This document shows, in pieces, positions 34,716 through 43,354 of a DNA stretch of 45,907 bases. This stretch comes from Bacteroidetes bacterium HGW-Bacteroidetes-17. Its GTDB lineage: Bacteria > Bacteroidota > Bacteroidia > Bacteroidales > GCA-2711565. The translations under genes were made by a program, and so were the position numbers. How positions within the stretch are numbered: the stretch's first letter is position 1; every line of letters starts with the position of its first letter. Where the stretch lies: contig PHDM01000060.1 in assembly GCA_002840985.1 (NCBI GenBank), forward strand, positions 1 through 45,907, written 5' to 3'. The notes beneath the pieces were generated by a model, which saw only the letters and a program-made list of their open reading frames with translations, was not told the DNA's origin and searched no databases.

Positions 34716-36071
34716 TTAAAAAGTTAAGGTAAATGTTGTCCCATCTCTTGGCGTTGACCTAACAGAGATTGCTCCCTTATGAAGACTCATGATTTGTCTT
34801 GATAAACTTAACCCAATACCTGATCCGGTTTTTTTAGATGTAAAGAATGGCATAAATATTTTATCCAGTATATCGGGCTTGATACCGCTACCATTATCCG
34901 AAATTTCTATTAATACTCTGCCCGAATCATTCTTATATGCCATAATGAATATTTGTGGATTTTGTATTTGGCTGACTGCGTCAATGGCATTTAGCATTAA
35001 ATTTATGATCACCTGATCAACTAAATCGGGATCGGCAGTAATTTTCAAATCATCTGGCATAACCTTTGAAGTACATTGGATTTTATGAATATCCATTTTG
35101 GGCTTCATGAGTTCAGAAGAGCGTTCGAATAATTCCTTTACTTCAAAGTATCGGAAATTTGGTTTTGGGATACGTGTAAGGTTTCGGTATATTTCAACAA
35201 AATTTAAAAGCCCTTGACTTCTTTTTTGTATTGTTTTAAGTGCATTTCCGATTCCGTCCATATCTTCCTGGTCAAGCTCTTTTAATCTAAGATCAGCATC
35301 CGGATCGACAAACATCATTTCTTGTACCGTTGATGCCAGAGATGAAATGGGAGTTATAGAATTCATGATTTCATGCGTGAGTACCCTGATTAGTTTTTGC
35401 CACGATTCAATTTCTTTTTCTTCTAATTCGGCGTGAATATTTTGTAAGGCAATTAAAGTGTATTCTTCACCACGCATGCGAAATTCAGTAGCATAAACCG
35501 ATAATTGTAAAAGCTCATCTTTAATAAATAACTTGATTAAAGTATTATCGCCGGCTTTCATTTTGTAGAGCATTTCCGGCAAATCTTTTTTGATCAGTTT
35601 TAAATCGTCAATGTATCGAAGATTTGATATTTTAAATAAGCGTTTTCCAGCCGTATTTATGATGTCAACTTTCCCATCTCTGGTGAAAGAAATAATCCCT
35701 ATGCTTACATGTTGAACAACCGTTTGGAGGTAATTAAAATGTTCTTCTTTTTCGGCGCGGTAACGTTTAAATTCATTAATAATTTGATTAAACTCGTTAT
35801 TCAATCCTTCAAAACTTTTACCCATTCCTTTATCAGAGAAGGAAGTTGCAAAATCGGCATGTCTGATGCTTTCGAGGAATTTCCCGAGTTTTTTGTTCGT
35901 GTTTTCAACAAAGCGGATGGCACTTATTACTTGTGCAATGATTAATGCACCAACAATTAAAAGGCTGATTAAATACTTTTCAAATTCTGCTAGATAAACC
36001 AACAGAAAAATGGATAAAGTGAGTAAAATAATTCTGGCAATAACCAGAAAACGAAATCTATTATAAACCAT
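34716..36071 (-). CDS. Membrane sensor histidine kinase (NtrY-like)
   Basis: 451 residues with two adjacent helices (about 8-28 and 32-53), a HAMP-like linker, a PAS-like domain (about 110-215), the phosphoacceptor His233 in LTHEIMNSITPISS, and an ATPase domain with DNGSGIKPDIL, FMPFFTSKKTGSGIGLSLSRQ and a final TFTLTF strand. Layout and motifs parallel the kinase at 12434-13729, so the two are paralogues. It overlaps its response regulator by 11 bases, though here the regulator is upstream on the minus strand. Confidence 0.92.
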   Translation of the reverse strand: MVYNRFRFLVIARIILLTLSIFLLVYLAEFEKYLISLLIVGALIIAQVISAIRFVENTNKKLGKFLESIRHADFATSFSDKGMGKSFEGLNNEFNQIINEFKRYRAEKEEHFNYLQTVVQHVSIGIISFTRDGKVDIINTAGKRLFKISNLRYIDDLKLIKKDLPEMLYKMKAGDNTLIKLFIKDELLQLSVYATEFRMRGEEYTLIALQNIHAELEEKEIESWQKLIRVLTHEIMNSITPISSLASTVQEMMFVDPDADLRLKELDQEDMDGIGNALKTIQKRSQGLLNFVEIYRNLTRIPKPNFRYFEVKELFERSSELMKPKMDIHKIQCTSKVMPDDLKITADPDLVDQVIINLMLNAIDAVSQIQNPQIFIMAYKNDSGRVLIEISDNGSGIKPDILDKIFMPFFTSKKTGSGIGLSLSRQIMSLHKGAISVRSTPRDGTTFTLTF

Positions 36072-37440
36072 ATTTTTCGATTCTACGATACAAAGAAGCC
36101 CTGGTTAGCCCGAGTTCTTTTGCCGCTTTGCTTATGTTACCTCCATGCTTATCAATCACCTTTCTGATGAGCATTTTCTCTGTTTCCTCAAGATTCATGT
36201 TTGATGGAAGATTGTCCAAATTGTTATCTGAATCATTTTGAGAAATAAAGAAATCATGAGGCTCAAGTAAATCGGATTCACTCATAATAACGGCTCTTTC
36301 TACAGCATGTTGTAGTTCCCGTATATTTCCGGGCCATGTGTGTTTTTCAAGTCGCTTTGCAGTACTTGAGTTTAACCGTTTTTTGCTTATTTTGTATTTT
36401 TTGCAATAAATATCCAAGAAGTGATCGACCAACAACGAAATATCCTCAACTCTTTCGCGCAAAGATGGTATTTGGATTTCCACGGTATTGATCCTGTATA
36501 ACAAATCCTGACGAAATTTATTTTCGTTCACCATTTGGTACAACGGCATATTTGTAGCACAAATTAAACGAACATCAATTGGTATTTCCTTGTTGGTTCC
36601 TAATCTGACTACTTTTCTGTTTTGCAGTACACTTAATAATTTTGATTGTAAACTGAATGTAAGATTCCCGATTTCATCCAAAAAAATGGTCCCTTTATTC
36701 GCAGCCTCAAAGCGTCCGGCACGATCTTCTTTTGCATCGGTAAAGGCCCCTTTTTTAAATCCGAATAATTCACTTTCGAATAAACTTTCGGTAATTGCCC
36801 CCAAATCAACACTGATAAAAACCTGATCTTTCCGGTTCGATGCACGGTGAATGGCTCTGGCGATTAGTTCTTTGCCGGTGCCATTTTCACCTAATATCAA
36901 AATGTTGGCATCGGTAACAGCTACCTTTTGAACCGTATTTAAAACCTTTTGCATCGATTCCGATTCGCCAATCAAATCCCTATATGCATGGTTTGTATCA
37001 GCAACTAAAACTTTCTGTTTTGATCTTAAATCCTCAAGCTCAACTTTTGATTTTTTCAATTGTAATGTAGTACTTATGGTTGCTAAAAGTTTTTTATTTT
37101 CCCAGGGTTTTAGTAAGAAATTTGTAGCACCTTCTTTTATGCCTTGAACGGCTAATTCAATATCTCCGTATCCGGTAATTAAAATAACAATCGAAGTTGG
37201 ATCAATTTCTAAGATCTTATTCATCCAATGAAATCCTTCTTTTCCGCTGGTAGCGTCAGGTGAAAAGTTCATATCCAAAAGGATCAATTCATAACTCTCA
37301 TTCTTCAGTAAATCAGGAATATTTGCAGGATTTGCTTCCGTGTGCACAATATTGATATGTTGTTTAAGAAATAACTTGGCAGCTAAAAGCACATCCTGAT
37401 CATCATCTACAATTAAAACTTTGGCATCTAATTTCTCCAT
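36061..37440 (-). CDS. Sigma-54-dependent response regulator (NtrC family)
   Basis: 459 residues: receiver (Asp13-Asp14 region, phosphoacceptor Asp56, Lys in LLKPWE), AAA+ domain with Walker A GENGTGKE (184-191), sigma-54 loop GAFTDA (231-236) and TIFLDE, and a Fis-type helix-turn-helix at the C-terminus (AAKELGLTRASLYRRIEK). It is transcribed away from the export system starting at 37644, with 203 bases between them containing two dyads; by analogy with the first module it probably activates that system. Confidence 0.93.
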   Translation of the reverse strand: MEKLDAKVLIVDDDQDVLLAAKLFLKQHINIVHTEANPANIPDLLKNESYELILLDMNFSPDATSGKEGFHWMNKILEIDPTSIVILITGYGDIELAVQGIKEGATNFLLKPWENKKLLATISTTLQLKKSKVELEDLRSKQKVLVADTNHAYRDLIGESESMQKVLNTVQKVAVTDANILILGENGTGKELIARAIHRASNRKDQVFISVDLGAITESLFESELFGFKKGAFTDAKEDRAGRFEAANKGTIFLDEIGNLTFSLQSKLLSVLQNRKVVRLGTNKEIPIDVRLICATNMPLYQMVNENKFRQDLLYRINTVEIQIPSLRERVEDISLLVDHFLDIYCKKYKISKKRLNSSTAKRLEKHTWPGNIRELQHAVERAVIMSESDLLEPHDFFISQNDSDNNLDNLPSNMNLEETEKMLIRKVIDKHGGNISKAAKELGLTRASLYRRIEKYGL

Positions 37441-37495
37441 AATCTAAAGGCAAAAAATTGAATGAATTTAAAGATTATGGTAAAGGTATAAATTC

Positions 37496-37572
37496 TGTTC
37501 GTATTTGTACAAAAAAATGAACGATATCGAACAATATATACTATTACGACATTTGATACATGCTGTAATAGT
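37496..37572. promoter_or_regulatory. Two dyads between regulator and export genes (possible enhancer sites)
   Basis: Inverted repeat TGTTCG (37496-37501)/CGAACA (37528-37533), then a second dyad ACTATTACgaCA (37540-37551)/TGctGTAATAGT (37561-37572). They lie 25-100 bases upstream of the sigma-54-like element at 37598-37612, the right range for NtrC-type activator binding. Confidence 0.4.
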
Positions 37573-37597
37573 CAGAAAAATAGTGCATTATAATTAG

Positions 37598-37612
37598 TGG
37601 CATGCATTTAGT
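37598..37612 (+). promoter_or_regulatory. Weak sigma-54-like element before the second adaptor gene
   Basis: TGGCAT-GCATT-TAGT: a good -24 box, correct 10-base spacing, but the -12 box reads TAGT where TTGC is expected. Its place, 32 bases before the adaptor ATG and next to a sigma-54 activator gene, is the main support. Confidence 0.35.
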
Positions 37613-37643
37613 TAAATAGTGTTAAAATATTAATTTTTAAGAA

Positions 37644-38894
37644 ATGGACAGAGCAATTGAAAAGAAAACATGGACGCCTAAAAGAATCGCAAGCATTATT
37701 GCAATAGCAGCTTTTTTATTTTTTATTTTTTATTTATTATTCCTTAGGGATAAGTCGAGTAAACTTTATGTAGATAAAAATACCTTAACAATTGCACCTG
37801 TTTTAGCAGATAAATTTTTAGAGTTTATTCCAATTGATGGGGTTGTGTTCCCAAAAAACACGAATTATATTGATGTTGCAGAGGGAGGAGTTGTTGAACA
37901 AAAATTTGTTGAAGATGGAGCCATGCTTGAGGAGGGGGATACCATCGTTAAGCTTATGAATTCGCAAATGGAACTGAGCAATATGGAGCAGGAAACCAGA
38001 ATGCTCGCCGAAATCAATAATTTATCAAATACCAAACTGGCTCTTGAGCAAAATAATTTTTACCGACAAAAGGAGATTGTAACACTCGAATATACCATTG
38101 ATAAAACCAAGATTGATTTTGAACGAAAGCAAGGTTTATTTAATGAAAAAGTAATATCTCCAAAAGAATTTGAAGATGCTGAACGGGAATATAATTTTAC
38201 CATGAAACAGCTAAGTATTTCTCTTGAACTTCAACGTTTGGATTCAATTTCAGGAGCTAATCAAACCCGATCGATCAATACATCACTTAACAGGATGCAG
38301 CAAAATATCCAATTGCTGAGAAAAAATATGGAAAATGCATTTATTAAAGCACCTGCTTCAGGAAAACTTTCTTCATTTAATGTAGAAATTGGTGAAACAA
38401 AGAGACCTGGCGATCGCCTTGGCCAAATTGATATGCAGGATGGGTTTAAATTAAGAGCTAATATTGATGAAAGATATATTTCACGTGTTTATGAAGGACA
38501 AGGTGCAGAATTTGATTTCAATGGGGTAAATTATCCACTCGAAATATTTAAAATTTATACAGATGTGACCAATGGCTCGTTTCAGGTTGATATGCATTTT
38601 GTAAATGGCTATCCTGAAAGTATTAAACGTGGTCAAACCATTCAATTACGCTTAAAGTTTAGTGGAGAAACAGATGCAATTATCATTAAACGTGGAAGTT
38701 TCTTCCAGGAAACAGGTGGCAACTGGATTTATGTTGTTGATCCAACAGGAAGTTTTGCTATAAAACGATCTATCAGATTAAACAGACAAAATACAAATTA
38801 TTATGAGGTAATGGAAGGTTTGCAACCTGGTGAAAATGTAATTGTATCTTCATACGATTCATTTGGTAGTAAGGACAAACTAATTTTCAGGTAA
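37644..38894 (+). CDS. Periplasmic adaptor (HlyD/MacA-like membrane fusion protein), second system
   Basis: 416 residues with an N-terminal membrane anchor (about 15-34), a lipoyl-like half (EDGAMLEEGDTIVKLMNS, about 91-108), a long coiled coil (about 110-230, rich in Gln, Glu and Asn), the second lipoyl half (about 233-258, FNVEIGETKRPGDRLGQID), beta-barrel and C-terminal domains. It resembles the adaptor at 5218-6471 in length and plan. It heads a plus-strand cluster with an ATPase and two large permeases; no TolC-like gene is in this cluster, so it may share the channel of the first system or use one elsewhere. Confidence 0.9.
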   Translation: MDRAIEKKTWTPKRIASIIAIAAFLFFIFYLLFLRDKSSKLYVDKNTLTIAPVLADKFLEFIPIDGVVFPKNTNYIDVAEGGVVEQKFVEDGAMLEEGDTIVKLMNSQMELSNMEQETRMLAEINNLSNTKLALEQNNFYRQKEIVTLEYTIDKTKIDFERKQGLFNEKVISPKEFEDAEREYNFTMKQLSISLELQRLDSISGANQTRSINTSLNRMQQNIQLLRKNMENAFIKAPASGKLSSFNVEIGETKRPGDRLGQIDMQDGFKLRANIDERYISRVYEGQGAEFDFNGVNYPLEIFKIYTDVTNGSFQVDMHFVNGYPESIKRGQTIQLRLKFSGETDAIIIKRGSFFQETGGNWIYVVDPTGSFAIKRSIRLNRQNTNYYEVMEGLQPGENVIVSSYDSFGSKDKLIFR

Positions 38895-38948
38895 AATCCT
38901 TTATATCTTTAGAAAAGCAAATAATATTATTATATAAAACCATATAAC

Positions 38949-39638
38949 ATGTTAAAAACAACTAATCTATCAAAAGTGTTTCGAACCGACGAGGTTGAAA
39001 CAACTGCATTAAACAATGTATCCTTTGAAATTAAAAAGGGCGAATTCGTTGCCATTATGGGTCCTTCCGGATGTGGAAAATCAACCTTATTAAACATCCT
39101 TGGATTACTCGACAATCCAACTGGTGGTGAATATTTTTTCCTCGACAATGAAGTGGCTAAACACAGTGAAAAACAGCGTGCCAAACTTAGAAAGAATAAT
39201 ATTGGCTTTGTTTTTCAAAATTTCAACCTGATCGATGAACTCAATGTTTTCGAAAATGTTGAACTTCCTTTAATTTATTTGGGATACAGTGCAAGCGAAA
39301 GAAAAAAACGTGTAGATGAAGTTTTGGAGCAAATGCAAATCATTCATCGTAAAAAACATTTTCCACTTCAATTGTCAGGCGGACAGCAACAAAGAGTTGC
39401 AGTTGCAAGAGCAGTGGTAGCCAAACCTAGTTTGATTTTAGCAGATGAGCCAACAGGTAACCTTGATTCAGCGCATGGCGAAGAGGTTATGAATTTACTC
39501 GAAGGCCTGAATCAAAGCGGTACAACCATTATCATGGTTACCCACTCGCAACGTGATTCTGAATATGCTCAAAGGGTTATCAGGTTATTCGACGGCCAGA
39601 TAATTAATGAGAATATCAAAAGTGCTGCAGCAGTTTAA
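38949..39638 (+). CDS. ABC transporter ATP-binding protein (LolD/MacB type), second system
   Basis: 229 residues; Walker A GPSGCGKST, Q-loop FVFQNFNLI, signature LSGGQQQRVAVARA, Walker B LILADEPTGNLDS, H-loop VTHS. It is a close paralogue of the ATPase at 7945-8610, with a consensus signature (QQQ where the first has QCQ). It follows the adaptor by 54 bases. The permeases it should drive start about 1 kb later, after two small genes. Confidence 0.95.
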   Translation: MLKTTNLSKVFRTDEVETTALNNVSFEIKKGEFVAIMGPSGCGKSTLLNILGLLDNPTGGEYFFLDNEVAKHSEKQRAKLRKNNIGFVFQNFNLIDELNVFENVELPLIYLGYSASERKKRVDEVLEQMQIIHRKKHFPLQLSGGQQQRVAVARAVVAKPSLILADEPTGNLDSAHGEEVMNLLEGLNQSGTTIIMVTHSQRDSEYAQRVIRLFDGQIINENIKSAAAV

Positions 39639-39861
39639 AAACAATTGGAAACAATTCCTATTTGTTTAAAAATGCATTCGTGCTGGTAAATAAATAGTGA
39701 GTTTTTTATCGAAAATGCTTCTTTCCTTGTGTTTTGTGCTTCTGATAGGTTTAGTACAACCGACACATTGAAAGAAGTGTTTTTTGTATAAGTAAGATTT
39801 AACCAACATTTTTATCGTGTGAAATTGGATTGAATAATTATTAACACAAAAAATTATTGTT

Positions 39862-40125
39862 ATGAGAGAAGTAGTTGTATTAATACCGGACATCGACAGA
39901 GAACAAAATGTCGAAATAGATGTTAGGATCAATGGACGTAAAAAAACCATGGAATACCGTGTTGAATTATTGGATTGGGAAGGAAACAATGTTCCTCCGG
40001 AAGATAAGGTTCAGGTTCTCCGTCATAAAATCGCAGCCTATGATAAAGATTGGGAATTAGTTGAAATTGGTGCCCCAACAGATCAAAACATCCCACTTAT
40101 GTTCAGAAAAAAGACTGACAAATAA
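39862..40125 (+). CDS. Small conserved-looking cytoplasmic protein, unknown function
   Basis: 87 residues, no signal peptide or membrane segment, mostly alternating charged/hydrophobic stretches (VDVRINGRKKTMEYRVELLDWEG), consistent with a small beta-sheet domain. I do not recognise the family. The coding reading is supported by a complete frame, an ATG preceded by an A-rich leader typical of this window, and a 222-base upstream spacer that would leave room for a promoter. It lies between the ATPase and an NTF2-like gene inside the second export cluster, though the long spacer suggests separate transcription. Confidence 0.65.
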   Translation: MREVVVLIPDIDREQNVEIDVRINGRKKTMEYRVELLDWEGNNVPPEDKVQVLRHKIAAYDKDWELVEIGAPTDQNIPLMFRKKTDK

Positions 40126-40172
40126 AAATTGTTTGTATATGCATATTCAAATATTTAACTAACATTTATACC

Positions 40173-40625
40173 ATGAAAAAATTATTAATGACTATTATTT
40201 GTGTCCTCATTGTGATTTCCGGATTTTCACAAGCCGATTTAATTGCGGAAAAAGACAATATTAAAAAACTGATATTATCTGCTTATATCGATGGAATTCA
40301 TAACAAAGGGGATATTGCCCAAACTGAAAAAGGATTTCATCCCGGATTCAATTTGTTGATTCTTCAAAATAACAAACTTGAAAAACTACCCATTTATAAC
40401 TGGATTGAAAGTTCGAAAGAAAGAAAAGCAAAGAATCCAATTCCTTTTACAGATGAGGAGTTGACTAAATGTGAATTTTTGGATATTGATATTTCCGGGA
40501 CCGCCGCTGTTGCAAAAATTAAATTATCAAAAGGTGGTAAAGATATTTTTATTGATTACTTGTCGCTTTATAAATTTGATGAGGGTTGGAAAATCGTCGG
40601 TAAAATTTATTATCGTTTACCATAG
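40173..40625 (+). CDS. Secreted NTF2-like (putative lumazine-binding/SnoaL-fold) protein
   Basis: 150 residues: signal peptide 1-19 (ends SGFSQ), then a single NTF2-like domain with the typical helix (IKKLILSAYIDGIHNKGD), the FHPGFNLLIL strand region and the closing strands FIDYLSLYKFDEGWKIVGKIYY. Such proteins are periplasmic or outer-membrane-associated in Bacteroidota and usually lack a known ligand. It is 47 bases after the 87-residue gene and followed by a strong hairpin terminator. Confidence 0.8.
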   Translation: MKKLLMTIICVLIVISGFSQADLIAEKDNIKKLILSAYIDGIHNKGDIAQTEKGFHPGFNLLILQNNKLEKLPIYNWIESSKERKAKNPIPFTDEELTKCEFLDIDISGTAAVAKIKLSKGGKDIFIDYLSLYKFDEGWKIVGKIYYRLP

Positions 40626-40642
40626 TCATAGTTTTATGGAGG

Positions 40643-40678
40643 TACCGCCATATTTGTATCATTACAAATATGGCGGTA
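40643..40678 (+). terminator. Long hairpin terminator ahead of the large permease genes
   Basis: A perfect 16-bp stem (TACCGCCATATTTGTA and its complement) with a TCAT loop, followed by TTTCAC, 17 bases after the NTF2-like stop. The weak T run means termination may be partial, or the hairpin may protect the mRNA end. Confidence 0.7.
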
Positions 40679-40714
40679 TTTCACTATTAAGTTATACTAT
40701 CAATAAGGCTTCTT

Positions 40715-43159
40715 ATGGTAAAAAATTTGATTAACATTAGTATCAGGTACTTCTTAAAGCACTGGGGTTATTCTTTGATTAATGTTTTTGGCCTCGGGCT
40801 GGGATTGGCAACCTGTATTCTGATTTTCTTGTTCCTGCAGGATGAGTTATCGTATGATAAATTCCATGAGAATGCCTCAAACATTTATAGAGTTGAGACT
40901 CATATTGTGGGACAGGGAGAAGATTCACATTGGGCTGCTTCCATGGGTAATCTAATTCCTTTTATTCAGGAGAACTACCCAGAAGTACAAGCAGCATGTA
41001 AATTGAATTTCAGTTTCAATCAGGATGTACTGTCATATGGAGATTTATCTTTCAGAGAAGAAAATATGGTGTGGGCTGATTCCACATTTTTTGATGTTTT
41101 TTCATTCGAAATCATAAAAGGGAATAAAATAGGTGCACTCTCAGGTCCCGCCAAATTGGTATTTACCGAATCAACTGCAAAAAAATACTTTGGGAATGAT
41201 GATCCCATCGGTAAAATTATCAAGTTATACGACAGAAGCTTTCAGGTAACAGCAGTAATTAAGGATGTTCCGTCAAATTCGCATTTCCAATTCGACATAA
41301 TCGTTGCAATGGATGACCGAAGAAGAGGTGATAACAGAGTTGATCGCTCAATGGCCAGTGCGTTTTACTCCTATGTTCGTGTTAAGGACAAGGAGACAAT
41401 GCTAAGTTTCAAAGAAAAATTGGATCAACGCATTTGGGAAATTTTAGGTTATACTGTTTCCGGCGATAGCACAAATATACCGGAGGGTACAGATGCTGAA
41501 TTCATCCTTCAATCCATTATCGATATTCATTTAAACGGGCACGCCGAAAAAGAAATAAAAGCGAATGGGGATAAGCAATATGTAATTAGTTTTTCAATCA
41601 TTGCCTTGTTTGTTTTAACCATTGCATGCATTAACTATATGAACCTGGCAACTGCCCGATCAACTAAAAGGGGTCGAGAAGTAGGTGTAAGAAAAGTGTT
41701 GGGTGCAAATGGATTAAATATTTTCCGGCAATTTATGGGCGAGTCGTATGTAATGAGCCTGCTTGCCTTAATGATTTCTATTGTAATTGTTGAAATTGCC
41801 TTGCCGGGTTTTAATGTAATAACTGGAAAAACACTTACTTTATCCGTTTTGGCAAACCTCCCATTATTAGGTTCAGTCATCGTGATATTCTTATTTGTTG
41901 GATTTATTTCAGGATCGTATCCGTCACTATTTCTTTCTAATTTTAATCCATTGGTAGTTTTAAAATCAAATACCATTAGTGGGCATAGCAAAACAGCTCT
42001 TTTTCTAAGAAGAGGTTTGGTAATTCTTCAATTTTCTATCTCAATTATACTCATTATTGGGGCGCTCATTATTTATGCTCAAATTAAATTCATTCAAAAT
42101 AAAGATTTAGGTTTTGATAAAAAAGATATTGTTGTATTAAGATTAACGAATACCATTCGTGAAGAACAAATAAGCACTCTGAAAAATGAATTCAAGAGTA
42201 TTCCAGAAGTTGCATCTGCAACTGGCACATCTGTAATTCCTGGCGATCGTGTTCATTTTCTGACAGTTAGATTACCGGATCAGGTTGATGAAAATATTCA
42301 AACCACAGACGAGGATGGCGGTGTTTCTACGATGCGTGTTTTATTAGCGGATGAAGATGTTATCAATACATTTGGAATTAAAATAAAAGAAGGTCGTGGT
42401 TTTTCTTCAGAATTTGGAACGGATGCAGATGCAGCATTTTTAATTAATGAAGCAGCGGTTGAATGGTTGGAACTTAAAGATCCGGTTGGAACTCGTTTCG
42501 AGTATTTGTATGCTTTACCGCAACCTAAAAAGGGCCAAATAATCGGGGTCATGAAAAACTTTCATTATGCCTCTCTGCATGCAGATGTTGAGCCGATAAT
42601 GATACATATTTCTCCAATGCTTAAACAGTATTTAAGTATCAAAGTTAATTCGAAAGATGTAAAAAATGTAATTGCTTTGATTGAGCAAAAATGGGTTTCT
42701 GTTTTCCCATCCATTCCATTCGAATATTTTTTACTGGAATCATCTTACAATGAAATGTATAAGTCGGAAATCAATATGGGGCAGATCATTACCTATTTTA
42801 CTTTTTTAGCCATATTAATTGCTTGCTTAGGATTATTTGGTCTGGCTTCCTATATCATGGAACAACGAACAAAGGAAATTGGAATCCGCAAAACTTTGGG
42901 TGCATCCATGTCTTCCATAATCAGAGCATTATCAAAAGAGTTCATCATACTTATTGCCATATCTAATATCATTGCGTTTGTGCCGGCTTATATTTTAATG
43001 AGAAATTGGTTGAATAATTTTTATTACAGAATAGATATCAGTATTTGGGTGTTCATCGTTACAGCGATATTATCAATTGTAATTGCTTTGATTACAATTG
43101 GCTCTCAAGCCTTGATCGCAGCAAGTGAAAATCCGGTAAAGAGTTTGAAATATGAATAA
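40715..43159 (+). CDS. Large ABC transporter permease with duplicated MacB/FtsX unit
   Basis: 814 residues, about twice the usual MacB permease. TM1 at about 20-40, periplasmic MacB-type domain, FtsX helices from about 285 to 420 with motif TKRGREVGVRKVLGANGLNI, then a second TM-periplasm-FtsX set from about 430 with motif EQRTKEIGIRKTLGASMSSI. This is the common Bacteroidota form in which one chain supplies eight helices and two periplasmic domains. It pairs with the ATPase at 38949 and the adaptor at 37644. A close paralogue follows after 195 bases. Confidence 0.92.
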   Translation: MVKNLINISIRYFLKHWGYSLINVFGLGLGLATCILIFLFLQDELSYDKFHENASNIYRVETHIVGQGEDSHWAASMGNLIPFIQENYPEVQAACKLNFSFNQDVLSYGDLSFREENMVWADSTFFDVFSFEIIKGNKIGALSGPAKLVFTESTAKKYFGNDDPIGKIIKLYDRSFQVTAVIKDVPSNSHFQFDIIVAMDDRRRGDNRVDRSMASAFYSYVRVKDKETMLSFKEKLDQRIWEILGYTVSGDSTNIPEGTDAEFILQSIIDIHLNGHAEKEIKANGDKQYVISFSIIALFVLTIACINYMNLATARSTKRGREVGVRKVLGANGLNIFRQFMGESYVMSLLALMISIVIVEIALPGFNVITGKTLTLSVLANLPLLGSVIVIFLFVGFISGSYPSLFLSNFNPLVVLKSNTISGHSKTALFLRRGLVILQFSISIILIIGALIIYAQIKFIQNKDLGFDKKDIVVLRLTNTIREEQISTLKNEFKSIPEVASATGTSVIPGDRVHFLTVRLPDQVDENIQTTDEDGGVSTMRVLLADEDVINTFGIKIKEGRGFSSEFGTDADAAFLINEAAVEWLELKDPVGTRFEYLYALPQPKKGQIIGVMKNFHYASLHADVEPIMIHISPMLKQYLSIKVNSKDVKNVIALIEQKWVSVFPSIPFEYFLLESSYNEMYKSEINMGQIITYFTFLAILIACLGLFGLASYIMEQRTKEIGIRKTLGASMSSIIRALSKEFIILIAISNIIAFVPAYILMRNWLNNFYYRIDISIWVFIVTAILSIVIALITIGSQALIAASENPVKSLKYE

Positions 43160-43354
43160 TAAATATTAATTGAATTCAGATATAAATGTATTGGCCCCGA
43201 AAGGTTTATGGAAGAAAAAGGGAAAATTATTATGTTTAGTGTATTAATATCTATTATAAATCGTCCTATAATTTATTTGCTGATTTTTATTGAAGTAATT
43301 TGTAACTAAAACTATAATTTGTAATCTAACAGATAACTGTAAAACTCTATACCC

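Noticed and set aside
39666-39989. 107-codon minus-strand frame
   Set aside because: It overlaps the 5' half of the 87-residue gene in antisense and has no recognisable domain.
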